A DNA stretch of 64,000 nt, taken from NCBI GenBank assembly GCA_963801105.1, contig CAWDDH010000003.1, forward strand, positions 1,736,001 through 1,800,000, written 5' to 3'. This DNA comes from JAENVU01 sp963801105. Lineage in GTDB: Bacteria > Actinomycetota > Acidimicrobiia > IMCC26256 > JAENVU01. Positions 33,097-41,904 of this stretch are shown one piece after another; within the stretch, counting starts at the first letter, position 1, and each line of letters begins with the position of its first letter. A program made the translations under genes and the position numbers. The notes beneath the pieces are model-generated. The model was not told the origin of the DNA. It ran no database searches and was given only the letters and a program-made list of their open reading frames with translations.

Positions 33097-33291
33097 TCAG
33101 TAGCTGGAGGGCTGGTCGCTGGCGACGAGCGTGACAGCTGCGATGCCTTCCCCGGGGGTCGGGTCCCACCGCGCGGACTGGATGCGCACGGTTTGATCTC
33201 CGAGGCCGATGTGGTCGCCGACTGCGGGCACGTTGGCGGTCGGTCGTTCGTGGAGAGCGGCGTCTCCGACGATGATCCGAAGCGATGTCAT
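33097..33291 (-). CDS. Small hypothetical protein
   Basis: A 64-residue frame. ATG at 33291 follows GAGGAG by seven bases. The product is a compact beta-rich peptide (MTSLRIIVGDAALHERP, then HIGLGDQTVRIQSARWDP and IAAVTLVASD) with no membrane segment. It ends 17 bases before the permease start, so it may be co-transcribed with it. I do not recognise a family. Confidence 0.5.
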   Translation of the reverse strand: MTSLRIIVGDAALHERPTANVPAVGDHIGLGDQTVRIQSARWDPTPGEGIAAVTLVASDQPSSY

Positions 33292-33311
33292 GGGCGACTC
33301 CTCGCCGTAGT

Positions 33312-33850
33312 CACGCCGGCATCGGCGGGCCGGCCGTGTGATCCATGTCCATGATTGTCGAGAACGGCAGCGACCGGCTTCTCCCGATCGTGATCGAAGG
33401 GAAGACGGCCGAGTGCCGGGCGCCACCCTGTCCGGGGCCGTCGAAGGTGATGACGTCGAACCCGCCGGCCGCGGCGGAGTCGGGGTGCTCGGAGGTGTAC
33501 GGTGCGGTCGACACGTTGATGAACCCGTAGGGGGTCAGCTCGTGAGCTGGTCTGACGTCGCGGCCTTCGGTGACGACGCGGTGATCGTCCCAGATGACGA
33601 CGTCCTACGTGATGCGTCGAACGACCGGGAGCACCGCGCGCTCCGCGACGAGCTGGTGATGCTGGACAAGCGAGTGCTCGACGATGTGGGCGATGAGCAC
33701 GGCAGCGTCGCGGATGTCGTCTTCGAACCCTGATGACGGAACGATCGAGTCCATGACCATCGGTGACGAAGAGCGCGTCGCAGGTGATCGTCTGCTGGGT
33801 GTCGGTGGCTACGCCGTGATGGTCGCAGTTCCGGAAGAAGATTGAGCCTC
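33312..33850 (-). pseudogene. Degenerate coding debris, possibly an alpha/beta hydrolase
   Basis: This stretch has no intact gene with a ribosome site, but the minus strand contains protein-like pieces in shifting frames. One piece reads AAAGGFDVITFDGPGQGGA, like the strand-turn after the oxyanion region of alpha/beta hydrolases. Another frame then gives GRLPFDHDREKPVAAVLDNH, like the following helix of the same family. Further upstream on the minus strand, VLIAHIVEHSLVQHHQLVAE ends at a stop. The pieces suggest one or two decayed genes with frameshifts. The assignment is tentative. Confidence 0.3.
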
Positions 33851-33951
33851 GCGTCACTTCTCGAGGCGGACCGCGCCGACGCGGTCACTCACGCCGCGTC
33901 GAACATCTCGGACATCTCGGCGGCCAGGCTCGAAGTCACCGGAGCAATCGG

Positions 33952-35031
33952 ATGACGACGACCCGCCCCGACGTCGTCTCCTCGAAGCTCTCGACCCTCA
34001 ACCGGTACCTCCCGGTCTGGATCGGCCTCGCGATGGGCACCGGGCTCCTGTTGGGCCGACTGGTACCCGACCTCAATCACTCACTGGATCGCGTCAAGGT
34101 CGACACCGTCTCCCTACCGATCGCGATCGGGCTGCTGGCCATGATGTATCCGGTGCTGGCCAAGGTCCGCTACACCCGCGTCGGCGACGAGTTGGCCGAC
34201 CGAGCCACCCTGGGTCTGTCCCTCGTGCTCAACTGGATCGTCGGGCCGCTGCTGATGTTCACCCTCGCGTGGGTGTTCCTGGCGGACCTCCCGGAGCTCC
34301 GCACCGGGCTGATCATCGTCGGCCTCGCCCGCTGCATCGCGATGGTGCTCATCTGGAACGACCTCGCGTACGGGAGCCGAGAACTTGCCGCCGGGTTGGT
34401 CGCGATCAACTCGGTATTCCAGATCTTCATGTACTCCGTGCTCGGCTGGTTCTACCTCTCGGTCCTTCCCGGCTGGTTGGGCCTCGACACCGCAGCACTC
34501 GGCGTGTCGATCTGGGAGATCGCGCGGTCCGTCCTCATCTTCCTGGGCATCCCGCTCGCCGCAGGGTTCTTGACCCGCACCATCGGCGAAGCCCGCAAGG
34601 GCCGCGCCTGGTACGAGCAGACGTTCCTGCCCCGTATCGGCCCGATCGCGCTCTACGGGCTGTTGTTCACCATCGTCGTCCTCTTCGCGCTGCAGGGCGA
34701 GAAGATCACGACCCACCCTCTCGACGTCGCGCGCGTCGCGATCCCCCTGCTCGTGTACTTCGCGCTGATGTGGGGCGGCTCGTTCCTGGCCGGCTATCGG
34801 CTCGGGTTCCCGTATGGCCGCAACGCCGCGGTTGCGTTCACGGCTGCAGGCAACAACTTCGAGCTCGCGATCGCCGTGTCGATCGCGGTGTTCGGCGTCA
34901 CCTCCGGTCAAGCACTCGCCGGCACCATCGGTCCCCTGATCGAGGTCCCGGCCCTCATCGCGCTCGTGTACGTGTCGTTGTGGGCGCGTCGCCGCTACTA
35001 CACCACGCCCGACGAGGAGGTCATCCGGTGA
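33952..35031 (+). CDS. acr3: ACR3-family arsenite efflux transporter
   Basis: A 359-residue, ten-helix transporter of the BASS/ACR3 type. The essential cysteine is in GLARCIAMVLIWNDLAYG (Cys128), the arsenite-binding position of ACR3, and the second conserved site is AAGNNFELAIAVSIAVFG with its Glu. It exports As(III) using the proton gradient. No arsC, arsR or arsM gene is adjacent, so it is a lone resistance gene; the region just upstream is gene debris. The ATG overlaps the stop of a short upstream frame (33842-33955), so translation may be coupled to a remnant. Confidence 0.9.
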   Translation: MTTTRPDVVSSKLSTLNRYLPVWIGLAMGTGLLLGRLVPDLNHSLDRVKVDTVSLPIAIGLLAMMYPVLAKVRYTRVGDELADRATLGLSLVLNWIVGPLLMFTLAWVFLADLPELRTGLIIVGLARCIAMVLIWNDLAYGSRELAAGLVAINSVFQIFMYSVLGWFYLSVLPGWLGLDTAALGVSIWEIARSVLIFLGIPLAAGFLTRTIGEARKGRAWYEQTFLPRIGPIALYGLLFTIVVLFALQGEKITTHPLDVARVAIPLLVYFALMWGGSFLAGYRLGFPYGRNAAVAFTAAGNNFELAIAVSIAVFGVTSGQALAGTIGPLIEVPALIALVYVSLWARRRYYTTPDEEVIR

Positions 35032-35210
35032 ACTGCTTCGGCTGCGCCATGACTGGCTTCCCCGATACCGCTGTCGGTCAGCCGTTGCGTTGGTGACCGC
35101 CTCCGGCCTCGACAACGCCTACCGCTCGACTCCCAGAAACGCAATCAGAGCCGTCAGGAGGACCTTCGGCACTGGGAACGTCCCCCTCGCCGGTGGGAGA
35201 CTCAGCATCT

Positions 35211-35477
35211 ATGAAGCGGCTGCCCCCCGACGACCCCACACCCATGAACGACGGCGACGCGCAGGACGAGGCCGAGATGTTCGACGAGGAGTCGCGCGGC
35301 GAGGACGAGACGATGGTGGAAGGTCCCCCGGCCGATGACGGTCACGTCCACGGAAACATCCTCGCCCCGGACCAGCTACTCGCTGACGACATCGCCGAGT
35401 TGATCGCGTCCGAACAACCGGCAGAGGACCCGTTGACTGCCGAAGAGGCAGCGATGCACTACGAGGATAGGTTGTAG
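35211..35477 (+). CDS. Small acidic protein
   Basis: An 88-residue, strongly acidic protein (MNDGDAQDEAEMFDEESRGE), predicted to be largely disordered at the N-terminus. The C-terminal part LAPDQLLADDIAELIASEQP and LTAEEAAMHYED resembles DUF5709-like actinobacterial proteins, a weak match. ATG at 35211 or 35244 is possible. The next small gene follows after three bases, suggesting a two-gene unit. Confidence 0.5.
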   Translation: MKRLPPDDPTPMNDGDAQDEAEMFDEESRGEDETMVEGPPADDGHVHGNILAPDQLLADDIAELIASEQPAEDPLTAEEAAMHYEDRL

Positions 35478-35480
35478 GAC

Positions 35481-35648
35481 ATGCCGAACGAGAAGCACGT
35501 TCCCCGGACCTGGCACGAAACCTTCGTTGAGACGGAGGAGTTCCAGATGCTTCTCAAGAAGTACCCGACGTATCAAGAGGCGGTCGACGCGTGGGTACGC
35601 GGAGAACGGGGCGATCCGGATGAGGGCGGCTACGGAAGCCCGATGTAG
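35481..35648 (+). CDS. Small hypothetical protein
   Basis: A 55-residue frame starting at ATG 35481, three bases after the stop of the preceding gene, with AGGAC close to the ATG. The product contains MPNEKHVPRTWHETFVETEE followed by FQMLLKKYPTYQEAVDAWV, a compact helical sequence with normal amino acid use. It is probably coupled to the acidic protein upstream. The family is unknown to me. Confidence 0.5.
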   Translation: MPNEKHVPRTWHETFVETEEFQMLLKKYPTYQEAVDAWVRGERGDPDEGGYGSPM

Positions 35649-35748
35649 CGGGTCGGGTCCGGGTACGAAGCGACCGTCACGTTCGGGCCTGCTCGAACAG
35701 AACGTTGTCGGCCGGACTCGGTTCCGATCGGTCTGCGATGATTGGGCC

Positions 35749-36372
35749 GTGACGATGTTCCGGTCTCGCGGTTTCGCGGCCTTGGTGGGAGCGGCATCCT
35801 GGACTGCGACCGAGTACGGGCTGCACCGCTTCGTCATGCACGAGATGCGGGGACGAGGGCTGCCATCGGTTGAGCACCTCAAGCATCACGCTGATGTCAC
35901 CTACTTCTCGCCCGCGTCGAAGAAGTTGGCGTCGGCGGCGGGCACGACCGCCGTCGCGTATCCGCTGACGGCTGCATTGGCGGGCCGGCGGTGGGCCACC
36001 GCGTTCACCGTTGGACTGATCGGCGCGTATTTCGGCTACGAAGTTGCGCACCGACGCGCCCACACGCACCCGCCCCGCAATCGCTACGGCCGGTGGGTCC
36101 GTCGGAGCCATCTCCACCACCACTTCGGCTCGCCCATGCGGAACTTCGGCGTCACGACTCCTGTGTGGGATCGCCTCGCGGGAACCTACGACGACCCGGG
36201 CGTCGTCACCGTCCCGCGTCGTATGGCTCCCGTGTGGCTGATCGACGACGTGGGCGAAGTCAGGGCTGCATTCGCCGGCGACTACCTCGTGAGGGGTGCT
36301 GTCCCCGCGGCGGCGGACCAGGCTGAGCGGGACCGGTCCGAAGCCTTCGCCAACATCGCCCCCGAGGTCTGA
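35749..36372 (+). CDS. Fatty acid hydroxylase/sterol desaturase-superfamily protein
   Basis: A 207-residue membrane protein with the di-iron histidine motifs of the family: HRFVMH, HLKHH, then HRRAHTHPP and HLHHH near residue 125. Two or three hydrophobic segments flank them. Members insert oxygen into lipids such as carotenoids, sterols or fatty acids. No carotenoid or hopanoid gene is adjacent, so the substrate is unknown. GTG at 35749 or ATG at 35755 starts the protein. The C-terminal ~40 residues are polar and extend beyond the domain. Confidence 0.8.
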   Translation: MTMFRSRGFAALVGAASWTATEYGLHRFVMHEMRGRGLPSVEHLKHHADVTYFSPASKKLASAAGTTAVAYPLTAALAGRRWATAFTVGLIGAYFGYEVAHRRAHTHPPRNRYGRWVRRSHLHHHFGSPMRNFGVTTPVWDRLAGTYDDPGVVTVPRRMAPVWLIDDVGEVRAAFAGDYLVRGAVPAAADQAERDRSEAFANIAPEV

Positions 36373-36494
36373 CCGCCTGCAGGTGCGCCAATGCAACAGA
36401 GCCGAGCCGGTGCGAGCGATTTGCCGATCTCGGACCTCAGGCCTGACGAAGACGCGCCGGGCCCGCTCGGCCCGTCACGACACCGTCAGGGATC

Positions 36495-38369
36495 TCATTG
36501 AGCGGCGGCGACCAGGTCGGAGGAGGTCGGCAGCCGGAGTGAGGTCGTCCCGGCTCGGCGGAGATGCCGGTCGATGGCGGCGGCGGGCATCGGTCGGGCG
36601 TAGAAGTAGCCCTGCGAGGAGTCACATCCGATCGTGTTGACAGCGTCGCGCTGGCGGGCAGTCTCCACCCCCTCGGCGGTCACGCTGAGCCCCAGCACGT
36701 GCGAGAGGTCCGTCACCGCCGCGACGATGGCCCGGTTCGTCGGCGCGGACACGATGTTGCCGATGAAGCTCTGATCGATCTTGACAATCTGGATCGGTAA
36801 TCGGTGCAGGTAACTCAGCGATGAGTAGCCGGTACCGAAATCGTCCAGGGCGATGCGGACACCGAGATCGTGCAGCTCGCGCAGCACCAGACCGGTGCTG
36901 TCGCTCGCTTCGATGAAGACGCTCTCGGTGATCTCGAGGACGAGCGCGGTCGGGTCCATCCGTGTTTCGGCCAGCACGTCGGCCACGACCGAGGGGAACC
37001 CCGGCCGTGCGAGCTGACGAACAGAGACGTTCACGGCGAGGTCCAGCGGTTCCTCAGGATGGTCCGCGAGCCATAGCGCGCGATCGCGGCAGCTGCGTTC
37101 GAGCACCCATGTTCCGAGCTCGTTGATCAGCCCGCTCTGCTCGGCGATATCGATCATCAGTGTGGTCGGTACCGGTCCTCGATCGGGATGGGTCCACCGT
37201 AGGAGTGCTTCCACGCCGGTCACGATTCCATCTGCGCCGCGAACGAGCGGTTGGTATGCGACGTCCAGCTTCTGCTCGTCGAACGCCGCGCGGAGGTCCT
37301 CCTCCAAGGTGTTGCGGCAGGACGTGCGGAGGGACTCGCGGAGGTCGATGATCTGGTGGCAGGCGCCCCCCTTGCGCTTCGCCTGGTACATGGCGACGTC
37401 CGCCGCGTCCAGAAGGTCCTCGGAGATGTCTTCACCCGGACCGGCGTATGCCATGCCCACACTGGCGGTGGCGGCGATGTCGAGTGAGTTGAGGACGAAC
37501 GGTTCGAGGAACGCTTCGTCGATCCGTCGGGCGAGGATCTCGACGTCGGCGGCGCTTCGGAGGTCTTCGCACAGGAACACGAACTCGTCCCCGGATACGC
37601 GAGCCAGTGTGTCGCCGGGTCGTACCAGCCGTGCAAGGCGCTGTCCTACTGCCAGCAGCAGTTCATCACCGACGTGATGGCCGTGGTTGTCGTTGACGAG
37701 CTTGAACCGGTCGAGATCGACGAAGAGGATGGCGGCGTTCGTGTTCGAACGCCGGGCGCGCTGGGCCGCGTGTTCGAGTCGCTGCTGGAGGAGCAGTCGG
37801 TTGGGCAAACCGGTCAGCGGGTCGTGCAATGCGATGTGTTGGAAGCGGTCGGAGTTCTGCCGTACCAGCTCGCGCGCCTGAGCGTTCAGGAGGTAAGCAG
37901 CTGCCACGTCGGCGAGCGTCTGCGCGGCGCCCATGTCGTGCGGGTCCAGGTCTCCGGGGACATCGCGGTACAGGTCGAGGGCACCGAGCGGGTTGTCACC
38001 GTGACGCAGCGGGAACGTGAACACCGCTCCCAATCCCGACGCCACCGCCGCCGGGCCGAACTCCGGAAACCGCTGGTCATATTCGAGGTTGGGGACCGAG
38101 ACGGCTTCCCCGGATTGATGCGCCGAGATGCAAGGACCCTGGCCGAGCTGGGTCTGCAGCTGCTCGAAGCGCAGCGCCGACGGATCCGATGCCGCCACGT
38201 ACTGCGGCGGGGTCCCGCTCGAGATCAATGTCACGCCCGCAGCCGTGATCGGCAGGACCTCGACGATCCGCTCGACCAGGTGGTCCAGGATCGCCTGGAT
38301 CGGAAAATCAGTGGCCAGTGTGCGTGCGAACTCGCTCAGCACCTCTGAGAGCTTGTCTTCTTGGACCAT
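36495..38369 (-). CDS. GAF-GGDEF-EAL bifunctional c-di-GMP enzyme
   Basis: A 624-residue protein. Residues ~8-165 are a GAF domain (VERIVEVLPITAAGVTLIS, LGQGPCISAH, GALDLYRD). The GGDEF domain follows (~175-345) with HDPLTGLPNRLLL; its active site reads SGDEF (259-263) instead of GGDEF, a change still found in active cyclases. The EAL domain (~355-610) has EALLRW (387-392), DDFGTGYSSLSYLHRLP and VKIDQSF, so phosphodiesterase activity is likely. It probably senses a small ligand through GAF and tunes c-di-GMP. It is a single gene, separate from the GGDEF-ABM gene at 28589. Confidence 0.9.
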   Translation of the reverse strand: MVQEDKLSEVLSEFARTLATDFPIQAILDHLVERIVEVLPITAAGVTLISSGTPPQYVAASDPSALRFEQLQTQLGQGPCISAHQSGEAVSVPNLEYDQRFPEFGPAAVASGLGAVFTFPLRHGDNPLGALDLYRDVPGDLDPHDMGAAQTLADVAAAYLLNAQARELVRQNSDRFQHIALHDPLTGLPNRLLLQQRLEHAAQRARRSNTNAAILFVDLDRFKLVNDNHGHHVGDELLLAVGQRLARLVRPGDTLARVSGDEFVFLCEDLRSAADVEILARRIDEAFLEPFVLNSLDIAATASVGMAYAGPGEDISEDLLDAADVAMYQAKRKGGACHQIIDLRESLRTSCRNTLEEDLRAAFDEQKLDVAYQPLVRGADGIVTGVEALLRWTHPDRGPVPTTLMIDIAEQSGLINELGTWVLERSCRDRALWLADHPEEPLDLAVNVSVRQLARPGFPSVVADVLAETRMDPTALVLEITESVFIEASDSTGLVLRELHDLGVRIALDDFGTGYSSLSYLHRLPIQIVKIDQSFIGNIVSAPTNRAIVAAVTDLSHVLGLSVTAEGVETARQRDAVNTIGCDSSQGYFYARPMPAAAIDRHLRRAGTTSLRLPTSSDLVAAAQ

Positions 38370-38644
38370 GCCGCCATCCCTGCTGGAAGTCCCGCGCATG
38401 GTCCGGACGGGTGTGTCACTGAATCCACGACGAGAATACTTCGAACCGCCTCGGAAATGGCGGAATCCCTATTTCCGCAAAAGAGTGGGAAGGCGATCTT
38501 CCACGATTTCGGACGAACCTCGGCGGGCATCTCCGACGTCGGGCGGCAAAAGGAACCACGAGCACGATCTACTCGCTCGGGACGAAGCGTTCGTTGTGGA
38601 CTTCGCCGATCTCGATCACTCCGAGAAGCGCGAGCCGTTCCCGC

Positions 38645-39271
38645 TCAGCGAAGCGCGGCGCGGGTCTGACCGCGCCATGGCTCGGGACAGTTCCAGTAGG
38701 TGATCCCGCTCGCCGCGGTCTCGTCCGGGTAGAGCACCCACGCGACGCAGTCGGCGACCTTTTCCGAATCGTCCCAGGGTCCGGGTCGCACGGTGGTCGC
38801 GCCGGCGACCGCGGCCGTGAGCGCGGCCGCACGTCGTGTGCGCAGATGCACGCTGTGCGCCAGCTCGTGCACCGTGACGTAGGTGAGTCGATCGGTGCTG
38901 GCCAACGCGCGTTCACTGACCCACACGTCGTTGGGTTCCGGGTTGTATCCCCCGGCGTGGCAGCAATCGACGGGGTTGTATCCGAAATGGACCTGCGCCC
39001 CAGCCTCGAACAGCACGGACGGGAGCGTCGGAAGGAGCAGCTCGAGTCGGACGCCTCCGGTCGCGGCGACCGGTGTGGGGGGCACCGCGATGGCGGGCGC
39101 GACGGTGGTCGTCGAACTCGTGGTCCCGACCGACCTCGTCGGCTCGGCTCGGGTCTCACGGGTGGACGCGACTCGACGGTGGGCACCGGGTGTGACCGAT
39201 GGTGTGGGAGAGGGGGAGAGCGCGCAGCCGGCGAGGACGCCGACGGAGAGGGTGATGAAGAACGTGCGCAT
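38645..39271 (-). CDS. Lipoprotein with HExxH metallopeptidase motif
   Basis: A 208-residue lipoprotein: signal MRTFFITLSVGVLAGC with Cys16, then a Thr/Pro-rich linker to about residue 65. The folded part contains VHELAHSVHLRT, a zincin-like HExxH (His135, Glu136, His139), and an upstream CC pair in PVDCCHAGGY. The third zinc ligand cannot be assigned; DDSEKVADCVAWVLYP downstream may supply it. A small surface metalloprotease is the likely role, but the family is unknown to me. It is leftward and probably its own unit. Confidence 0.65.
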   Translation of the reverse strand: MRTFFITLSVGVLAGCALSPSPTPSVTPGAHRRVASTRETRAEPTRSVGTTSSTTTVAPAIAVPPTPVAATGGVRLELLLPTLPSVLFEAGAQVHFGYNPVDCCHAGGYNPEPNDVWVSERALASTDRLTYVTVHELAHSVHLRTRRAAALTAAVAGATTVRPGPWDDSEKVADCVAWVLYPDETAASGITYWNCPEPWRGQTRAALR

Positions 39272-39539
39272 GAGGCCTCGGGTGCAAAAAGGGAGAACGG
39301 CCCCATCGAACTAGGGCCGGTTTCGCACTGGCTCCCCGCAGGCTCATGCGACCAGTGGTCGCCTGCGGATCAACGCCTCCCCGAGGTGTGACCTGTCTCT
39401 GTGGTCAGGTGTGCGGGCCGGCCTCCCAGCGGCTCGCTCGAGCAGTAGACCACGGGCACGACGTGAATCCGGTGCGCAGCGGCATCAAAGCCGGCGTCGA
39501 ACGCCGATTTCCTCAATCTTGGGGATCGTGGCGCCGACA

Positions 39540-40112
39540 TCAAGCGTTCGCCGCGGCGGTCGCGGCCAAGGATTGGGTGGTTTCGGTGACGTTGCCCGGG
39601 TCGGGCGGGATGTAGCTGACCTGGATGAACTGGTCGCCGACCAGCATCGCGACGATGCTTCCCTCCTGAGTCGCGTACGCCTTGTCTGCGCCCGGCACGT
39701 CAATCGTGGCCGCCTTCTCGTTGAAGGCATCTTCCACTCCTTGGCGCGACGCGGTGAAGCCCCCACCGGGCGCGACGAGCACCTGGCCGGTCGCGAACGG
39801 ATCGTTGCTGATCCAGTCGCAGACTCGCCGCTCCGGGGCCGACAACTTCTCGTTGTAGGTCCCGTTGCCGAAGGGAAGTCCGGTCGCGGTCTTGAAGTCA
39901 TCGGCGCTCAGGAGCGCGCACGGGTCGCCCAGCGAGCTCGCGTTTCCGTCGCCGGTCGAGGACCCCGGATCGCCGCCCGAGTGCGTACTGGTGCTTCCAT
40001 CGCCGTTGCCCGTGCTGCCGCTGTCGCTTCCGCACGCGGCTCCCACGACTGCGATGGCGAAGATGACCGCCAACAGGCGGGGAAGAGCGCGACACGAGGA
40101 TGAGGACTTCAT
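39540..40112 (-). CDS. DUF3558-like lipoprotein
   Basis: A 190-residue lipoprotein. The signal sequence ends AVVGAAC (Cys27), followed by a Gly/Ser/Thr-rich spacer. The domain starts DPCALLSADDFKTATGLPFG and has a single later Cys in ERRVCDWIS, the usual DUF3558 disulphide, then a strand SIVAMLVGDQFIQVSYIP. Members are secreted actinobacterial proteins of unknown role. A strong AGGAGGTAG site lies upstream of the ATG at 40112. Confidence 0.75.
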   Translation of the reverse strand: MKSSSSCRALPRLLAVIFAIAVVGAACGSDSGSTGNGDGSTSTHSGGDPGSSTGDGNASSLGDPCALLSADDFKTATGLPFGNGTYNEKLSAPERRVCDWISNDPFATGQVLVAPGGGFTASRQGVEDAFNEKAATIDVPGADKAYATQEGSIVAMLVGDQFIQVSYIPPDPGNVTETTQSLAATAAANA

Positions 40113-40222
40113 GATCCGGCTACCTCCTCAGGGTGCGGTGGAGTCAGCGTAGTGGCGGCCGATGCGATCGGTGGCGAGCCGGCGAAGCGGCGGCCGGCAA
40201 GCGCCGCCCCTGGGGGACTCCT

Positions 40223-40249
40223 CGGAACGCCCCTCGCAGGAGCGTTCCG
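40223..40249. repeat. Perfect 8-bp inverted repeat in spacer
   Basis: CGGAACGC (40223-40230) and GCGTTCCG (40242-40249) flank an 11-base loop. A second hairpin, GGGCGCC-TTC-GGCGTCC, follows at 40264-40280. Both lie in the ~270-base gap between a leftward lipoprotein and a rightward hydrolase. No protein-like reading is convincing, so this is structured non-coding DNA, perhaps a repeated extragenic element or terminator cluster. Confidence 0.5.
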
Positions 40250-40385
40250 CGGTATCCGCTCGGGGGCGCCTTCGGCGTCCTCGACAAGGTCGTTCGGCCC
40301 TGCCCGACCCTCATCGAGGGCGCGACCGTGACGGTGATGAGAAGCACAGGCGCGCGGCCCCTGCGTCACGGACGATAGGTGCACG

Positions 40386-41270
40386 ATGCCGACCGTTCTC
40401 CGCGACGACGTGACCATCTATTACGCGGAGCGGGGCGACCCCTCGGGTCCTCCGGTGGTGCTGCTGCACGGCCTCACGTTGTCGTCGCGAACGATGGAGC
40501 GACTCGCGGCCTCGCTGCCCGAGTATCGGGTCCTCCTCGTCGACCTGCACGGCCACGGCAAGTCGAGCTCGCTGCGCCAGCCCGATCGCTACCTCGTCTC
40601 GGAGTTCGCCGACGACGTCGTCACGCTGCTCGATCATCTCGACATCGAGCGAGTGGTCCTGGGCGGTCTGTCGCTCGGTGCCAACGTCTCCTACGAGGTC
40701 GCGCTTCGCCATCCTGAGCGCGTGCGAGCGCTCGTCCTCGAGATGCCGGTGTTCGGTCGGGGGGTGACCGCAGGACGGATCTTCTTCAAGGCACTGTCCG
40801 TCCTGTTCTCTGCCGTCTACCCGGTGCTGACACCGTGGCATCCACTGATCCGACGGCTTCCGGTCTCGGATCAGGCCCACGAACTGGCCTGGCTCCGCGA
40901 CTTCCTCGCCTCGGACCACCTGGCCCAGGCTGCGCTCATGCGCGGAATTGCCGCGCAGGACGCGCCGCGGAAGGATGCCGCCACGCTGACTCGGTTGACG
41001 ATGCCAACCCTCGTCACGGCGCATTCCTACGATCCGATTCACTCGGTCGAGGATGCCGCCGAGCTCGCTGCCGACTTGTCCGACGCGCGGCGGGTCGACC
41101 TCCGCTCCATCTTCGACTTCGTCCTCCGTCACGGAGAAATCAACGAATCGGTTGCTACGTTCCTGCGCACGCTGGATGCAGCGCCGGTGCGGAACGGCAA
41201 GGGCGGGTGCTCGTCCCCACACCCCGACGCGGTGGGGACCGTCGGTCCGAAGCGACCCAACAGCACCTGA
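40386..41270 (+). CDS. Alpha/beta hydrolase
   Basis: A 294-residue hydrolase. The oxyanion segment VVLLHGLTLSSRT, the strand VLLVDLHGHGKSS and the nucleophile elbow GGLSLGAN (Ser in GLSLG) are present. The acid/base end is less clear: HSYDPIHSVEDA is a candidate Asp region, and LRHGEINESVATFLR could hold the catalytic His. The ~35-residue Ser/Pro/Lys-rich tail after the last helix is not part of the fold. The substrate is unknown; esterase, lactonase or C-C hydrolase are all possible. It is convergent with the TetR gene, with two bases between the stops. Confidence 0.8.
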   Translation: MPTVLRDDVTIYYAERGDPSGPPVVLLHGLTLSSRTMERLAASLPEYRVLLVDLHGHGKSSSLRQPDRYLVSEFADDVVTLLDHLDIERVVLGGLSLGANVSYEVALRHPERVRALVLEMPVFGRGVTAGRIFFKALSVLFSAVYPVLTPWHPLIRRLPVSDQAHELAWLRDFLASDHLAQAALMRGIAAQDAPRKDAATLTRLTMPTLVTAHSYDPIHSVEDAAELAADLSDARRVDLRSIFDFVLRHGEINESVATFLRTLDAAPVRNGKGGCSSPHPDAVGTVGPKRPNST

Positions 41271-41272
41271 GA

Positions 41273-41902
41273 TCAGCCGGGAGCGCGCTCCGTCGCTGTC
41301 GCCAGGGCCAGGTCGGCGAGGGCCTCGGCGTCGCGGCGCGCCGCGGCCTCGCGTACGTCGGCGGGCCGGAACAGCTGGCTGATGAAGAAGCCGAGCAGCT
41401 GACTGCACAGGACGGTGGCGACCCCGGTCGCGTCGAGGCTCGGCCCGCCGTCACCGGCGAACAGGTTCGAGAGCCAGTCGCGCAGCGCCGGTTCGAGCGC
41501 CTCGAGGATCTCGTGGCCGACGGCCAATGCCGTCTCGTCGCCGCGGAGACCCTCGCCGAGGAGCAGCCGCCAGATGGCCTCCTCGTCCTGTGCGCCTTCC
41601 CACATGGCGAGGATGAGAGCGATGAGCCGTTCGCGGGGGGGCAGCGTCGTGTCGATCTCGGGGATCTCGCGGAGGCGGAGACCGTAGCGGCGCTCCTCGA
41701 TCACCGAGCGGAGGAGGTCCGCCTTCGACGGGAAGTAGTGGTAGAGCGCGGCGACGTTGAGGTCACACGCGTTCGCGAGCTTGCGCATGGAGGTCGCGGA
41801 CGCGCCGTGCTCGGCCATGAGGTCGAGCGCGATGTCGAGAATGTGTTCTCGTTGGTTCGGCGCGGCCGGGTCGACGACGGCGCCCGTGGCGTCGTTGCTC
41901 AC
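41273..41902 (-). CDS. TetR-family transcriptional regulator
   Basis: A 209-residue regulator from GTG at 41902; GTG at 41923, overlapping the P450 end, is an alternative. The HTH reads ATSMRKLANACDLNVAALYH and YFPSKADLL. The C-terminal ligand domain is normal. It follows the P450 on the same strand with almost no gap, so both are probably co-transcribed. It likely binds the 18-bp palindrome at 43201-43218 in the divergent P450/MFS promoter (inference), linking oxidation and export of a hydrophobic compound. Confidence 0.85.
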   Translation of the reverse strand: MSNDATGAVVDPAAPNQREHILDIALDLMAEHGASATSMRKLANACDLNVAALYHYFPSKADLLRSVIEERRYGLRLREIPEIDTTLPPRERLIALILAMWEGAQDEEAIWRLLLGEGLRGDETALAVGHEILEALEPALRDWLSNLFAGDGGPSLDATGVATVLCSQLLGFFISQLFRPADVREAAARRDAEALADLALATATERAPG

Positions 41903-41904
41903 GA

